The notes under the pieces are model-generated. The model was not told where the DNA came from, did no database searches, and worked only from the letters and a program-made list of their open reading frames with translations. Shown piece by piece: positions 44,377 through 53,718 of a stretch of DNA of 64,000 nt; position 1 is the stretch's first letter; every line of letters begins with the position of its first letter. Position numbers and translations under genes: made by a program. Source of the stretch: Arthrobacter sp. MA-N2 (GTDB lineage: Bacteria > Actinomycetota > Actinomycetes > Actinomycetales > Micrococcaceae); the NCBI RefSeq assembly GCF_000517125.1, contig NZ_KI912157.1:92979-156978 (forward strand), given 5' to 3'.

Positions 44377-45222
44377 ATGAAAAAAGGAATCAACGTCTGG
44401 TCGTTGGCATCCGGAACGTCGCCCGAGGAAGCCCTCCGGCTGTCTCACTCAGCCGGCTTTCAGGGTGTGGAACTGGTTCTGTCGGAGACCGGGAAGCTTA
44501 GTCTTGAGAGCACCCCGCAGGAACTACGCTCTCTCAGGGGACATGCGGAAGACCTGGGTATCGAAATTCATTCCCTGGCGACAATGCTGCAGCTGCAGTA
44601 CAACTTGGTGAGCGATAGTCCCCTTGTCCGCCAAAAGGCAGTAGATGCAACCAAGGTCCAGATCGAGACCGCCAAAGTCCTCGGAGCCGAAACGGTACTG
44701 GTCGTGCCGGGTTACGTAGGGGTGGATTTCATTCCGGACGCGGAGACTGTGCGCTACGACCACGCCTATGACCGCGCCCTGGACGCCTTTCGCGAGCTGG
44801 CGCCCTTCGCTGAGGCGGCAGGCATCCGCATCGGAGTAGAGAACGTGTGGAACCGATTCCTGACCACTCCCCGAGAAATGCGCGAGTTCCTGGACGAAGT
44901 CGGCAGTCACTACGTGGGTTCGTACTTTGACATTGGAAATGCGCTCGGAACGGGATTCCCCGAGCAATGGATCGAGATCCTGGGGCACCGGATCGTCAAG
45001 GTCCATGTGAAGGACTACCGCACCAACCCAGGAGGACTGAGTTCCTTCGTGGACCTGCTTTCCGGCGACGTGAACTTTCCGGAGGTCCTGCGGGCGTTGA
45101 CGGAAGTCGGGTTCAACGACTACTGCTCCGCGGAAGTGACCCCGTACCGGTGGCACCCCGAACAAAGCGCTTATAACGCTTCCGCCTCGATGGATCGAAT
45201 CTTCGGCTGGAACCAGAACTAG
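44377..45222 (+). CDS. Sugar phosphate isomerase/epimerase (TIM barrel)
   Basis: This 281-residue protein is of the xylose isomerase-like/AP endonuclease 2 family. It begins KKGINVWSLASGTSPEEALR and shows LGAETVLVVPGYVGVDF, GIRIGVENVWNRFLTTPREM, SYFDIGNALGTGFPEQWIEI and HVKDYR, where Glu, Asp and His would bind the metal. Related enzymes epimerise keto sugars or dehydrate inosose. It follows the permease gene by nine bases, so the imported substrate is the probable target. Confidence 0.88.
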   Translation: MKKGINVWSLASGTSPEEALRLSHSAGFQGVELVLSETGKLSLESTPQELRSLRGHAEDLGIEIHSLATMLQLQYNLVSDSPLVRQKAVDATKVQIETAKVLGAETVLVVPGYVGVDFIPDAETVRYDHAYDRALDAFRELAPFAEAAGIRIGVENVWNRFLTTPREMREFLDEVGSHYVGSYFDIGNALGTGFPEQWIEILGHRIVKVHVKDYRTNPGGLSSFVDLLSGDVNFPEVLRALTEVGFNDYCSAEVTPYRWHPEQSAYNASASMDRIFGWNQN

Positions 45223-45275
45223 CGGCCGCCAGGCAGGCCAGCGTACGAAAGAACTATGGTCAGGAGGGCCATCCC

Positions 45276-46889
45276 GTGAGTAATGAATTTGACTACATCA
45301 TCGTCGGCGGAGGAACAGCGGGCTGCGTCGTTGCAGCGCGCCTCACCGAAAATCCGGGCACCAAGGTCCTGCTGCTGGAGGCAGGGCCGGACTACCCCAC
45401 CAACGAAGCAACGCCAGACGGCGTGCACGAATCGCGCTACGTTCCAATGCGCGGCCACGCACCCGAGGTCGATCCCCGCCACGACTGGGGACTCAACATT
45501 GAAATGAATGGCGCGACGATTGTGGTTCCTCAGGCCCGGCTCATCGGCGGCGGCTCTGCCATCAACGGCACCCTGGCCCTTCGCGGAGCCACCGCCGACT
45601 ATGCAGAGTGGGCTGGCGCCGGCAACCCCGACTGGTCCTGGGACCAGGTGCTCCCCGCGTTCCGTGACCTGGAGGACGACACCGCTCCCGGCGTCGGCAT
45701 CCACGGGCGCGGCGGTCCCTATCCGATCACACGAACGGCGGAGCCGGAACTCGCGCGCCTGCAGAAGGGCTTCGTGGACAGTGCACGCAGCGTAGGAGCG
45801 ACGGACTGCTGGGACTTCAACGCCCCCGACGCGCAGGGTGTCGGCCCGGTGCCCCAAAGCCGTGCCGGAAACCGCCGCGTCTCCACCGCTATCGCCTATC
45901 TCAACCCGGTCCGTCACCGCGAAAACCTCACTGTTCGCGGGGAGACCCTGGTCTCGCGCGTACTTTTCGACGGTGCTCGGGCGACCGGCGTTGAGCTGGC
46001 GGACGGCAGCACCATCACGGCCGGTGAGGTGGTCCTAAGTGCTGGCGCCATTGTGACGCCAGCACTGCTCCAGCGCTCCGGCGTCGGACCCTCGGGGCTC
46101 CTCGCGGCAATGGAAGTTCCGCTCGTCTCGGACCTACCCGTTGGCGAAAACCTGGCCGACCACAGCTGTGTGCCCTTGATGGCGCCTCCCCGTGAGGGGT
46201 CCTGGTCTCCTGACGACGCCAGCCTCCAGGCGGTATGGCGGTTTTCCACCAGCCAGCAGCCGGACAGCCTCGATGCCCAGCTGACCATGTTCAGCTACCT
46301 TAATGTGCGCACCACTGGAGACGGTGCCCGCGGCATGGCCGGAGCCGGCAACGAGGGGCTGGACAACGTGGCCGGCATCGGCTGCGTCATCAACAAACCC
46401 CGGTCCACCGGCGTCGTCCAGATCACCTCTACGGACCCTGCCGTACTACCCTTCGTGGACCCCAGATACCTCTCGGATCCGATTGATCTAGCTGTCATGC
46501 GAGAGATCGTCCGGCGCGGGTGGCAAGTCTTGACGGCCGAACCGCTGGCCGGCCTGCTGGGGGAACCGCTGGGCATGGATGAAGAAACTGTAGCGGACGA
46601 TGAGTCGCTGGATGCGGCCATCTACCGGACGATCGCTTCCGGGTATCACTTCACCGGTACCTGCAAAATGGCGCCGGTTAACAACGGCGGCGTGGTCGAT
46701 CAAAGCGGGCTTGTCTACGGGTGCCAAGGCCTGCGTGTCGTTGATGCCTCGGTTCTTCCCACCATCCCCGCCGCTAACCCCATGCTGCCAATCGTCATGG
46801 TTGCCGAACGGCTCGTGGCGATGGCCCGCGGCATAACCGTCCCAGACCCCAGTACAGACGAAACCCACGACTTGGCGCGGACCGCCTGA
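45276..46889 (+). CDS. GMC-family FAD oxidoreductase
   Basis: This 537-residue flavoprotein is of the glucose-methanol-choline type. FAD is bound by the N-terminal DYIIVGGGTAGCVVAARLTE and by ARLIGGGSAINGTLALRG. The C-terminal catalytic histidine is in GYHFTGTCKMAP and the second conserved part is AANPMLPIVMVAERLV. The GTG start has AGGAGGG upstream. No signal peptide is seen, so it acts in the cytoplasm. It lies between the two isomerase genes and probably oxidises a hydroxyl of a sugar or polyol to a ketone. Confidence 0.9.
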   Translation: MSNEFDYIIVGGGTAGCVVAARLTENPGTKVLLLEAGPDYPTNEATPDGVHESRYVPMRGHAPEVDPRHDWGLNIEMNGATIVVPQARLIGGGSAINGTLALRGATADYAEWAGAGNPDWSWDQVLPAFRDLEDDTAPGVGIHGRGGPYPITRTAEPELARLQKGFVDSARSVGATDCWDFNAPDAQGVGPVPQSRAGNRRVSTAIAYLNPVRHRENLTVRGETLVSRVLFDGARATGVELADGSTITAGEVVLSAGAIVTPALLQRSGVGPSGLLAAMEVPLVSDLPVGENLADHSCVPLMAPPREGSWSPDDASLQAVWRFSTSQQPDSLDAQLTMFSYLNVRTTGDGARGMAGAGNEGLDNVAGIGCVINKPRSTGVVQITSTDPAVLPFVDPRYLSDPIDLAVMREIVRRGWQVLTAEPLAGLLGEPLGMDEETVADDESLDAAIYRTIASGYHFTGTCKMAPVNNGGVVDQSGLVYGCQGLRVVDASVLPTIPAANPMLPIVMVAERLVAMARGITVPDPSTDETHDLARTA

Positions 46890-46904
46890 AGGGAATACCA
46901 AATC

Positions 46905-47780
46905 ATGAAGACGAATGCCCTATTCGCGCTGGACACCTGGTTCTATAACTCGCTTGGCTCCTACAATCTCGAGGCCAAATGCGAGATGCTGGCCGAGCTC
47001 GGCTACGACGGCATTAACCTCACCCTCTGGAGCGATGAATCCTGGGCCGATGTCGCGAGGATCCCCGCAATCAACCAGCGCTTCGGCATCGACGTCACGG
47101 GGGTCTACGCCTCGGTGTCCGGCCCGGACGACGCCGAAGGGGTGCGCCGGGTTTCTGAGCTGCTGGAGACGATGGAAGGCTGCACGCTCGTCGACTTAGC
47201 CATCCTCGGCAGCCCGGAGGCCCACACCAATTCCGACCCCCGCGGTGATGCCTCCGTGCAAAGAATGTTGAAGGACCTCCTCGCCATCGCCGAGCGACGT
47301 GGCATTACGCTGTCCCTGTACCACCACATCGGATGCTGGATGGAAACCCTCGACGACGCCATGCGCCTATGCCTTGCTGTCAACCACCCCAACCTCAAGA
47401 TCACATTCTCCAGCCACCACTGGTACCTCACCGACGGCAAACATCCGGAACGGACATTGGAACGCATCAGTCCCTACCTGTCCGGGGCAAACTTCTGCGG
47501 TAGCCGCCGCGTTCCCAGCGACAACGGCACGGATGCAACAATCGAGCTCCTGGATGATGGTGAACAGGACAATTTCTATTTGCTGAGCTTGCTTCAGAAG
47601 ACCGGCTTCACGGGGCCAATCGGCGTCCAAGGATTTTCCATGGGCGGGGACGTCTACTCGAAACTCCGCCGGTCCATTGCCGCCTACGAGGACATCCAGC
47701 GTCGGCTGAAGCAGCACCCCGAATGGGCGGATTTCCGCAACGACCCCATCCCCTCAGCCCGTGAGGACGTATTGGCGTGA
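46905..47780 (+). CDS. Sugar phosphate isomerase/epimerase (second copy, divergent)
   Basis: This 291-residue TIM-barrel protein belongs to the same broad family as the product of 44377 but is clearly different. It begins ALFALDTWFYNSLGSYNLEA and shows ITLSLYHHIGCWMETLDDAM, KITFSSHHWYLTDGKH and IGVQGFSMGGDVYSKLRRS. His replaces some of the usual acidic metal ligands (SLYHHIG where ENV-type is common). It is coupled to the next gene at 47777 by an overlap. Its precise reaction is unknown. Confidence 0.83.
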   Translation: MKTNALFALDTWFYNSLGSYNLEAKCEMLAELGYDGINLTLWSDESWADVARIPAINQRFGIDVTGVYASVSGPDDAEGVRRVSELLETMEGCTLVDLAILGSPEAHTNSDPRGDASVQRMLKDLLAIAERRGITLSLYHHIGCWMETLDDAMRLCLAVNHPNLKITFSSHHWYLTDGKHPERTLERISPYLSGANFCGSRRVPSDNGTDATIELLDDGEQDNFYLLSLLQKTGFTGPIGVQGFSMGGDVYSKLRRSIAAYEDIQRRLKQHPEWADFRNDPIPSAREDVLA

Positions 47781-48772
47781 GCGAACGAAGAGTCGGAATC
47801 ATCGGCACGGGGTTCATGGGCGAAGTTCACACGGCCGCCTGGCGTGCTATCGGCTCGGCCCCGTCGGCCGTTCTTGCACGGTCCACAACGCTCCGACCCG
47901 CGTATCTGGGCAACCTGGAAGTCGACATTTACGACGACCTCCAGGAATTCCTGGCAGCGGTGGACATAGTTGACATCTGCGCCCCAACGCATCTCCACGC
48001 AGAATTTGCTTTGGCAGTGGCGGCGGCGGGCAAGCCGGCAATCTGTGAAAAGCCGCTGTCCCTCAGCGTAGACGAGGGGCTGGAGGTCATCAGCGCCTTC
48101 GAAAGGGCCGGCGTGCACCTGCACGTCGGACACATACTCCGCTACAGCCCGGAATACACGGCTGCACGGCAGGCCGTCGAAGCCGGCCGGATCGGAGAAC
48201 CGGCCGTGCTTCGGCTCTCCCGTCTGTCATTTGCCCCGGAACGCGGCCAGGCGAGCTGGTTCGAGGACGACAGTAAGTCGGGCGGAATCGCGTTCGACCT
48301 AATGATCCACGACCTGGACTATGCCCGCTGGATTGCTGGAGAGGTGGTCTCGGTCTTCGCCAAGTCAGCCCCAAAGTCGCGTGGCCACGCCATCGCCGTA
48401 CTCAAGCACGCTGGCGGTGCTATCACCCATATCGAAAGTTCCTGGTCAAGCCCCGTTCCGGAATTCCGGACAAGCTTCGAAATCGCAGGCGAACACGGCA
48501 TTCTCGGATTCTCATCGGATGAATCCACGCCGCTGACCCTGCGGCTGCACGAAGAACGGAACGACAGCAGCACAGGTCTCGGCAATATGTCGCTGGCGGC
48601 CAACCCGTTCGAACTGGAGCTGCAGAATTTCCTGGAAGTAGTTGACGGAACAGCACATCCGGCCATCACGCCCCGTGACGCCCTCGCGGCGGTTCAACTG
48701 GCGGCCGCCGTGCGGCAATCCGCACGCACCGGTCAGCCTGTCCGGATTGAATCAATAGGAAAAGGTGAATAA
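47777..48772 (+). CDS. Gfo/Idh/MocA-family dehydrogenase
   Basis: This 331-residue NAD(P)-dependent oxidoreductase has the Rossmann motif VGIIGTGFMGEVHTAAWRAI, DICAPTHLHAEFALAVAAAG and the conserved lysine in PAICEKPLSLSVDEGLEVI. Then follows the substrate-domain GGIAFDLMIHDLDYARWIAG with the catalytic Asp and His. The GTG start overlaps the end of the isomerase gene. Members oxidise sugars, inositols or related compounds. It is followed immediately by a second member of the family. Confidence 0.92.
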   Translation: MSERRVGIIGTGFMGEVHTAAWRAIGSAPSAVLARSTTLRPAYLGNLEVDIYDDLQEFLAAVDIVDICAPTHLHAEFALAVAAAGKPAICEKPLSLSVDEGLEVISAFERAGVHLHVGHILRYSPEYTAARQAVEAGRIGEPAVLRLSRLSFAPERGQASWFEDDSKSGGIAFDLMIHDLDYARWIAGEVVSVFAKSAPKSRGHAIAVLKHAGGAITHIESSWSSPVPEFRTSFEIAGEHGILGFSSDESTPLTLRLHEERNDSSTGLGNMSLAANPFELELQNFLEVVDGTAHPAITPRDALAAVQLAAAVRQSARTGQPVRIESIGKGE

Positions 48773-49777
48773 GTGGAGCGCATAGGCATTTTGGGCGTGG
48801 CTCATCTGCACGTTGACGCCTACATCCGGAACCTGCGTGAGGCCGGCGCCCAGGTCGTTGGCGTCTACGACCGGGACGCAGCCCGCGGGGCCGCCTGGGC
48901 GCGCAAATACGAGGTGGCTTACTACTCGGACGCCGACGAGCTGCTCGCTCAGGGCGTCGACGGCGTACTCGTTTGCGCCGAAACCCTTTACCACCGCGAA
49001 CTGGTGGAAAAGGCGGCCGAGGCCGGTGCAGCCGTCTTGTGCGAAAAGCCGCTCGGGGTGGACATGGAGGACTCGCAGGCGATTGTCCGCAGCTGCCGGG
49101 AGGCAGGGGTCCCGTTGATGACCGCTTTCCCAATGCGCTTCGACAAGTCCCTCAGCCAAGTGAGGGATCTGGTCATCAGCGGACAACTCGGGCAGGCGCG
49201 AGCTTTCTCCGGTACCAATCAAAGCGTCATGCCCATGCGGGAGCGCTCGTGGTTCGCCGACGGCGCACTGGCAGGTGGAGGCGCGATGATGGACCATATC
49301 GTCCACCTCGCCGATGCTTATAGCTGGATCATGGGCACACCACCGGAGGAGGTCTACGCGGTCAGCAACCGCATCGTCCACTCCGAATCGGTGACTGTGG
49401 AGACATCCGGACTCGTAATGCTCACCTACCCCGGAGGCGTTTTCGCCTCCATAGACTGCAGCTGGAACAGGCCGCTGAGCTATCCAACGTGGGGCGGTAT
49501 GACTCTCTCCGTGGTCGGCGACGGCGGAACGGCCGACGCCGACCTGTTCAGCCAGCGGCTAACCCAGTTCGGTGGGGACCAGAACTTCGGCTGGATTCAG
49601 TGGGGCTTGGATACCAACCAGCTCATGATCGACGATTTCGTTGCATCCATCCGGGATAGCCGGAAACCGGCGGTGTCCGGCAGGGATGGCTTGATCGCGA
49701 CGGCGGTGGCCATTGCTGCCCTCGAATCTGCCTCCACCGGCGCTCCCGTCTGTCTCTCACCTGATTTGTTCACTTAA
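48773..49777 (+). CDS. Gfo/Idh/MocA-family dehydrogenase (second copy)
   Basis: This 334-residue protein has IGILGVAHLHVDAYIRNLRE, where the usual GxGxxG glycines are partly replaced by AHLH. It also has GVLVCAETLYHRELVEKAAE, the lysine in AAVLCEKPLGVDMEDSQAI and GGGAMMDHIVHLADAYSWIM. The altered nucleotide loop is a feature of one subgroup of this family and may point to a different cofactor contact. AAAGGTG precedes the GTG start, directly after the previous stop. The two dehydrogenases may form a hetero-oligomer or act in sequence. Confidence 0.9.
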   Translation: MERIGILGVAHLHVDAYIRNLREAGAQVVGVYDRDAARGAAWARKYEVAYYSDADELLAQGVDGVLVCAETLYHRELVEKAAEAGAAVLCEKPLGVDMEDSQAIVRSCREAGVPLMTAFPMRFDKSLSQVRDLVISGQLGQARAFSGTNQSVMPMRERSWFADGALAGGGAMMDHIVHLADAYSWIMGTPPEEVYAVSNRIVHSESVTVETSGLVMLTYPGGVFASIDCSWNRPLSYPTWGGMTLSVVGDGGTADADLFSQRLTQFGGDQNFGWIQWGLDTNQLMIDDFVASIRDSRKPAVSGRDGLIATAVAIAALESASTGAPVCLSPDLFT

Positions 49778-49796
49778 CCTACGAAGGAGCCAACCG

Positions 49797-50813
49797 ATGC
49801 GCGCGGTTGTATTTGAATCACCTGGTCAACTCATGGTCAAAGACCTGCCAGACCCCACCCCAGGTCCCAAGGACGTCCTCATTAAGGTTGCAGCAGTCGG
49901 AATGTGCGGCACTGACATCCACGTATTCGAGGGCGACTACCTCGGGGGCCAATTCCCGATGATTCCCGGCCACGAGGCCACAGGCACCGTCGAAGCAATC
50001 GGCGAGGCTGTCACCGGATTCTCGATCGGGGACCGGGTGGCGGTCGATCCAACGATGACCTGCGGGGAATGTGAGTACTGCCTCAACGGCCGTAACAACC
50101 TTTGCCGCAACTGGGACTCGATGGGTGTGATCAGCAGCCACGGCGCCTCGGCAGAGCTTCTCCTCGCCCCGGCGAAAAACGTGTACGCCTTGGCCCCGGA
50201 TGCAGACCTCTACGACGCCACGATGATCGAACCGATTTCCTGCGCTATCCGGGCCCTTGACATCCTTCCGCGCAGAATCGGCGAGCACTACCTGATCTAC
50301 GGTGCCGGCACCATGGGCCTGTTGCTGGCTCAACTCGCCCCCCGCGCGGGCGCGGCCTCGGTCAGCGTCGTGGACCCCAACGAGAGCCGCCTGCAGCTCG
50401 CCAAGGAAGTCGGCGTCCAAATTGTTGCTACCGGCGCCGGTCAACTCGAGCGTGAAACGTGGGACGTTGTCATTGACTGCACCGGGGTCATTGCGGCCAT
50501 CGAAGACGGAATGCCGAGGGTGAAGCCGGGCGGCTATTTCCAGCAGTTCGGAGTCGCCGCCGTCGACGCCAAGGCCCGATACTCGCCACTGAGCATCACC
50601 AAGGATGAAATCAACATCGTCGGATCCATGGCTGCACGGCACACCTTCGGACGAGCCGTAGAGATGTTCACGGCGGGCGCCATCAACGTCAAGCCGATGT
50701 TCAGCCACGCTTTTGCCTTGGACGACTACGAAACGGCCATGGATACCTTCCGCCGGGGCACCGGCCGTAAGCTTCAGATCCGGCCCGGGGCTACCGAGTC
50801 CAAGGTACTCTGA
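49797..50813 (+). CDS. Zinc-dependent alcohol/polyol dehydrogenase
   Basis: This 338-residue medium-chain dehydrogenase starts MRAVVFESPGQLMVKDLPDP. Catalytic zinc is bound by MCGTDIHVFEG, GHEATGTVEAIGE and the later Glu; structural zinc by CGECEYCLNGRNNLC. The NAD motif is YLIYGAGTMGLLLAQLAPRA. GAAGGAG precedes the ATG at 49797; the open frame extends into the upstream gene without use. It resembles the sorbitol/threonine dehydrogenase group. It ends the operon that began with the ABC importer. Confidence 0.92.
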   Translation: MRAVVFESPGQLMVKDLPDPTPGPKDVLIKVAAVGMCGTDIHVFEGDYLGGQFPMIPGHEATGTVEAIGEAVTGFSIGDRVAVDPTMTCGECEYCLNGRNNLCRNWDSMGVISSHGASAELLLAPAKNVYALAPDADLYDATMIEPISCAIRALDILPRRIGEHYLIYGAGTMGLLLAQLAPRAGAASVSVVDPNESRLQLAKEVGVQIVATGAGQLERETWDVVIDCTGVIAAIEDGMPRVKPGGYFQQFGVAAVDAKARYSPLSITKDEINIVGSMAARHTFGRAVEMFTAGAINVKPMFSHAFALDDYETAMDTFRRGTGRKLQIRPGATESKVL

Positions 50814-50993
50814 CTGCCCACTCACGGACACGATAGGTGGCCAAGTCCGGGATCGACGCCTCAGGGCGTTTGGAGCCGAGTTTTTGGGTAGCGAAATAGA
50901 CTTCACAGGAACCAAGTTTCGAAGCGGAAGTAGATTTCCGGTCACCCACAATGTGGACGACGCCCCTAATCGTTCCCTGGGGAAATGGCGAGT

Positions 50994-51287
50994 CTAACGC
51001 GGCTTGTAGACGTCGGACCGGTGTTCGATGCGGTGGATGTACAGGATGTGCGCTTCAATGTCCAGGGTGAACAGCACCCTGTAGTCGCCGCGCCGTGCGG
51101 TGCGGAGTCCGAGCAGTTCGTTCGTGAGGGGTTTGCTCAGCCGGTGGGGATTGTCGGCCAGCGCGCCGGTGACGAATCCGATCATCGCGGTTGCCGCTTT
51201 CTCTGGCAGCCGCCGGAATCCCTTCAGTGCCGGGCTGGTGACCTCGACGTTCCAGGGTGCGGGGCCGGTGGATTCTGGCTGGGTCAC
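50994..51287 (-). CDS. RelE/ParE-type toxin
   Basis: This 97-residue protein fits the RelE superfamily: WNVEVTSPALKGFRRLPEKA, HRLSKPLTNELLGLRTARRG, DYRVLFTLDIEAHILYIHRI then EHRSDVY. The basic C-terminal residues (Arg, His, Tyr) are those that cut mRNA on the ribosome in RelE proteins. Its start overlaps the antitoxin stop (ATGA at 51284-51287). It is intact. It separates two metabolic regions, a usual location for a stability module. Confidence 0.9.
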   Translation of the reverse strand: MTQPESTGPAPWNVEVTSPALKGFRRLPEKAATAMIGFVTGALADNPHRLSKPLTNELLGLRTARRGDYRVLFTLDIEAHILYIHRIEHRSDVYKPR

Positions 51288-51559
51288 CGCGGAGGCAGCC
51301 CGAATTCACGGCGGAGCTCTGCGCCGCTGGTCGTGTTGCCCTCGACGATGTCGCGCCGGGCCTGATCCAGGTCTTCGCGGATGCCCGGCTGTGAGAGCCA
51401 GTGGATGGTTTCCTGCAGGGATTCCAGGTCATCGGCGGACATCAGCACCGCCGATGGGTGCCCGTGCCGGGTGATCTGGATGATCTCGTGCGTCGTGTCT
51501 GCTTCCTCCACGAGGGCGGAGAGCTTGTCCTTGGCTTCGCTGAGCGGTACGGTTCTCAT
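51284..51559 (-). CDS. RelB/Phd-type antitoxin
   Basis: This 91-residue protein begins MRTVPLSEAKDKLSALVEEA, the Phd/YefM DNA-binding fold, followed by EIIQITRHGHPSAVLMSADD and a C-terminal helix that would wrap the toxin. It precedes the toxin gene and overlaps it by four bases, as expected when the antitoxin must be made in excess. It probably represses its own promoter. Confidence 0.9.
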   Translation of the reverse strand: MRTVPLSEAKDKLSALVEEADTTHEIIQITRHGHPSAVLMSADDLESLQETIHWLSQPGIREDLDQARRDIVEGNTTSGAELRREFGLPPR

Positions 51560-51648
51560 GCGGGAAATTATAGCCTGATGTCAGGCCATCAACTAGCCCG
51601 ACTTTTAGCCGATAACCAGCCTTATGTAAAGTAAAATACTTTAAGCTT

Positions 51649-51726
51649 CAACTAAATTCCGGGACTGTGTCCTGTCCCATTGTCCTTTCTCAATTTAGTT
51701 GGCCATTTTCGCAACTTACTTGGCCA
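51649..51726. repeat. Inverted and direct repeats in the debris region
   Basis: CAACTAAATT (51649-51658) and AATTTAGTTG (51692-51701) form a perfect 10-bp inverted pair. TTAGTTGGCCA (51695-51705) and TTACTTGGCCA (51716-51726) form a direct pair with one difference. They lie between the antitoxin promoter and a broken gene, and could be the end of a lost mobile element. From 51560 to 51648 I see only the presumed antitoxin promoter. Confidence 0.5.
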
Positions 51727-51747
51727 CGTACGGGTTCCTCGCCCGCC

Positions 51748-52017
51748 AAGAACGGTGGCTTCCTGATACTTGACGTTCTCTGGGAAACGGACAAGGGCAT
51801 GACGAGCACGAACCCGCTGTACTTCACCGCCAAGGATGCTGACGGTCGCGAAGCCTACTCTGAGCTGGGGATCGATGGTCAGCTTGGTACGGGCCAGGTC
51901 CCTGTCGGTGACAAGACGCGCGGCAATGTAGCGTTCGACATCAAACCGGGTACATCGATCGTGGTTATCACGAGCCCGTTGCTGGATGAGGTGGCTCGCA
52001 TCACGGTGACGCCATAA
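51748..52017 (+). pseudogene. C-terminal fragment of a DUF4352-like surface protein
   Basis: The frame reads GGFLILDVLWETDKGMTSTN, ADGREAYSELGIDGQLGTGQ and RGNVAFDIKPGTSIVVITSP. This resembles the beta-sandwich end of DUF4352-type lipoproteins. The signal peptide and first half are missing: upstream bases are the repeats at 51649-51726, and the frame has no proper start. I read it as the remnant left by insertion or deletion. The stretch from 52018 to 52329 holds no gene that I can support. Confidence 0.5.
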
Positions 52018-52329
52018 CCGTAGGAAGGCCCGGCACTCCCTTACGTGGAGTGCAGGAGGCAACCGTGAATCCTCAGCGGATATTTCACTCCTTCACACCC
52101 CTCCCAACTCGGTCATTTTGATTCCCCGACCAACCGCGGAGAAGTCAGCGAGGGTCCGAATTGTCACGGCTGGTGTTGCTGCACCGGACTGGATCTTCCA
52201 GGTACTGCTCCGTGTCAGCGAAGGTGGCGGTCTGGATCTGCGGTTGATGGTTTTTGCGTTGCACTTGGCAGCACAAGAAGCACCGGCAGGTGTGTTTTCT
52301 CTGAGTCCGGAGAATCGTCCTGAGGCCGT

Positions 52330-52602
52330 TCAAACGGGGGACTCCTGATACGCGTGGCCAAGTGACTGGAGCAGCCTGATGCCTTCCCAGTGTCCGTACA
52401 TCTTCCGTCCGTGTCCGTTTGAGTTGGTTACCCAGACAATCTTTGAGTCCGGTGACTTAGCATCCACTCTTGCTTTGTAGGAAACGCCCATCGGGTATTG
52501 CACCTCCACATCGGCGCCGACTTCAATCCAGGACCAGTCCTGCATGGGATACCGCGGTTCCGCAGGTTGCTGTCCAGCCTTCTTTCTCCTCATTCTGTCC
52601 AA
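52330..52602 (-). CDS. Small hypothetical protein
   Basis: I do not recognise this 90-residue protein. It begins with a basic stretch (MDRMRRKKAGQQPAEP), then DWSWIEVGADVEVQYPMGVS, ARVDAKSPDSKIVWVTNSNG and GRKMYGHWEGIRLL. The alternating pattern suggests a small beta-barrel, perhaps Tudor- or SH3-like. A GAGAAAGGGG-type ribosome site precedes the ATG. It lies in an area of gene debris, so it could be decaying; the frame is intact. Confidence 0.42.
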   Translation of the reverse strand: MDRMRRKKAGQQPAEPRYPMQDWSWIEVGADVEVQYPMGVSYKARVDAKSPDSKIVWVTNSNGHGRKMYGHWEGIRLLQSLGHAYQESPV

Positions 52603-52779
52603 TTCCCCTTTCTCGACCTCTTACCACGTCACGCTTGTAGGCCGCCCCATGATGCGTTGTCCGTAGGTTCGCCATTGTGTTGGAATATCTGACTCGACTG
52701 TCTTTTCTTGCTGTGGCGTCGCGTGGTCGAGCCCGCATGGCTGCAGTCCATCCCATCAAGGGATCGAGGGTGAGGGAAC

Positions 52780-53718
52780 TCACTCCAAATCTCCCGTGCC
52801 GGCCGAAGCCAGGGCTTGGAGCTGGTACCAAAGCTGCTTTGGAATATCCCAATCAAACAGGCGTGCAGTTTGATCAATTCGCTCTGGATCCGACATCCCA
52901 ACCAAGGTGGAACTTACACGGGGATCGCTCGTGGAGAATTGAAGCGCCGCAGCGGCGAGCGGTACTCCGTAATCCCCGCACAGCTGCTGCATCGCTGTAA
53001 CACGTTCGAGGACGGCTTCGCTGGCCGGCCCGTAGCAGTAACTGCGCACCGCGGCGGGGCCCTTGGCGAGCATTCCTCCGCCGTAGGGTGCGGCGTTGAC
53101 GAACCCAATGCCGCGAGCAGTCGCGGCCTCCAGAAGCGGTTGTGCCGTCTGATCAACCAAGCTGTAGCGGTTGTGGCTAAGAACCACGTCAAACGCGTCA
53201 GTTGCTAGATACTTCAGTTCCAAGTCAATGGGCGCTCCGGCGACACCCAAGTGCTGGATGACTCCCTCGTCCTGCAATTCGAGCAGAGCCTCGAGAGGAC
53301 CGCCGGGTGCCGTTCCTTCCTCAAAGGTGATTCTTTCAGGATCATGGAGGTACACGAGCTGGAGGCGATCCAGGCCAAGCCGCCCGAGGCTCTCTTCCAC
53401 AGACCGGCGGACTCGATCGCCCGAGAAATCTGCAGTCTCCTTGCATGGGTCCACTTTGGTGGCTAAGACGAAGCCTTCGGGAAGACCGCCGTTTTCACGG
53501 ACGACGAGTCCGATTCTTCGCTCGCTTTCGCCTTGGCTGTATTCATTGGAGGTGTCCAGGAAGTTGAACGGGCCTTCAAAAACCCTCCTGACCGTGGCAA
53601 CGGCGGTATCAGTGTCGACTTCGTAGCCGTATTGGGTGGGGTGGCTGCCGAGAGCGCACGTCCCTACGCTGATCGGTGAGACTGACAGGCCCGTACGGCC
53701 AAGGACGCGGTGGTTCAT
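52780..53718 (-). CDS. Aldo/keto reductase family protein
   Basis: This 312-residue NADP-dependent reductase begins MNHRVLGRTGLSVSPISVGT. It has FNFLDTSNEYSQGESERRIG with the catalytic Asp and Tyr, VLATKVDPCKE with the catalytic lysine, and LQLVYLHDPERI where His aligns the substrate. The L-fucose/galactose-dehydrogenase-like subfamily has the same form. It is on the same strand as the sugar-acid operon but 163 bases beyond the kinase gene; that gap shows no other feature. It probably acts on a sugar of the same pathway. Confidence 0.9.
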   Translation of the reverse strand: MNHRVLGRTGLSVSPISVGTCALGSHPTQYGYEVDTDTAVATVRRVFEGPFNFLDTSNEYSQGESERRIGLVVRENGGLPEGFVLATKVDPCKETADFSGDRVRRSVEESLGRLGLDRLQLVYLHDPERITFEEGTAPGGPLEALLELQDEGVIQHLGVAGAPIDLELKYLATDAFDVVLSHNRYSLVDQTAQPLLEAATARGIGFVNAAPYGGGMLAKGPAAVRSYCYGPASEAVLERVTAMQQLCGDYGVPLAAAALQFSTSDPRVSSTLVGMSDPERIDQTARLFDWDIPKQLWYQLQALASAGTGDLE

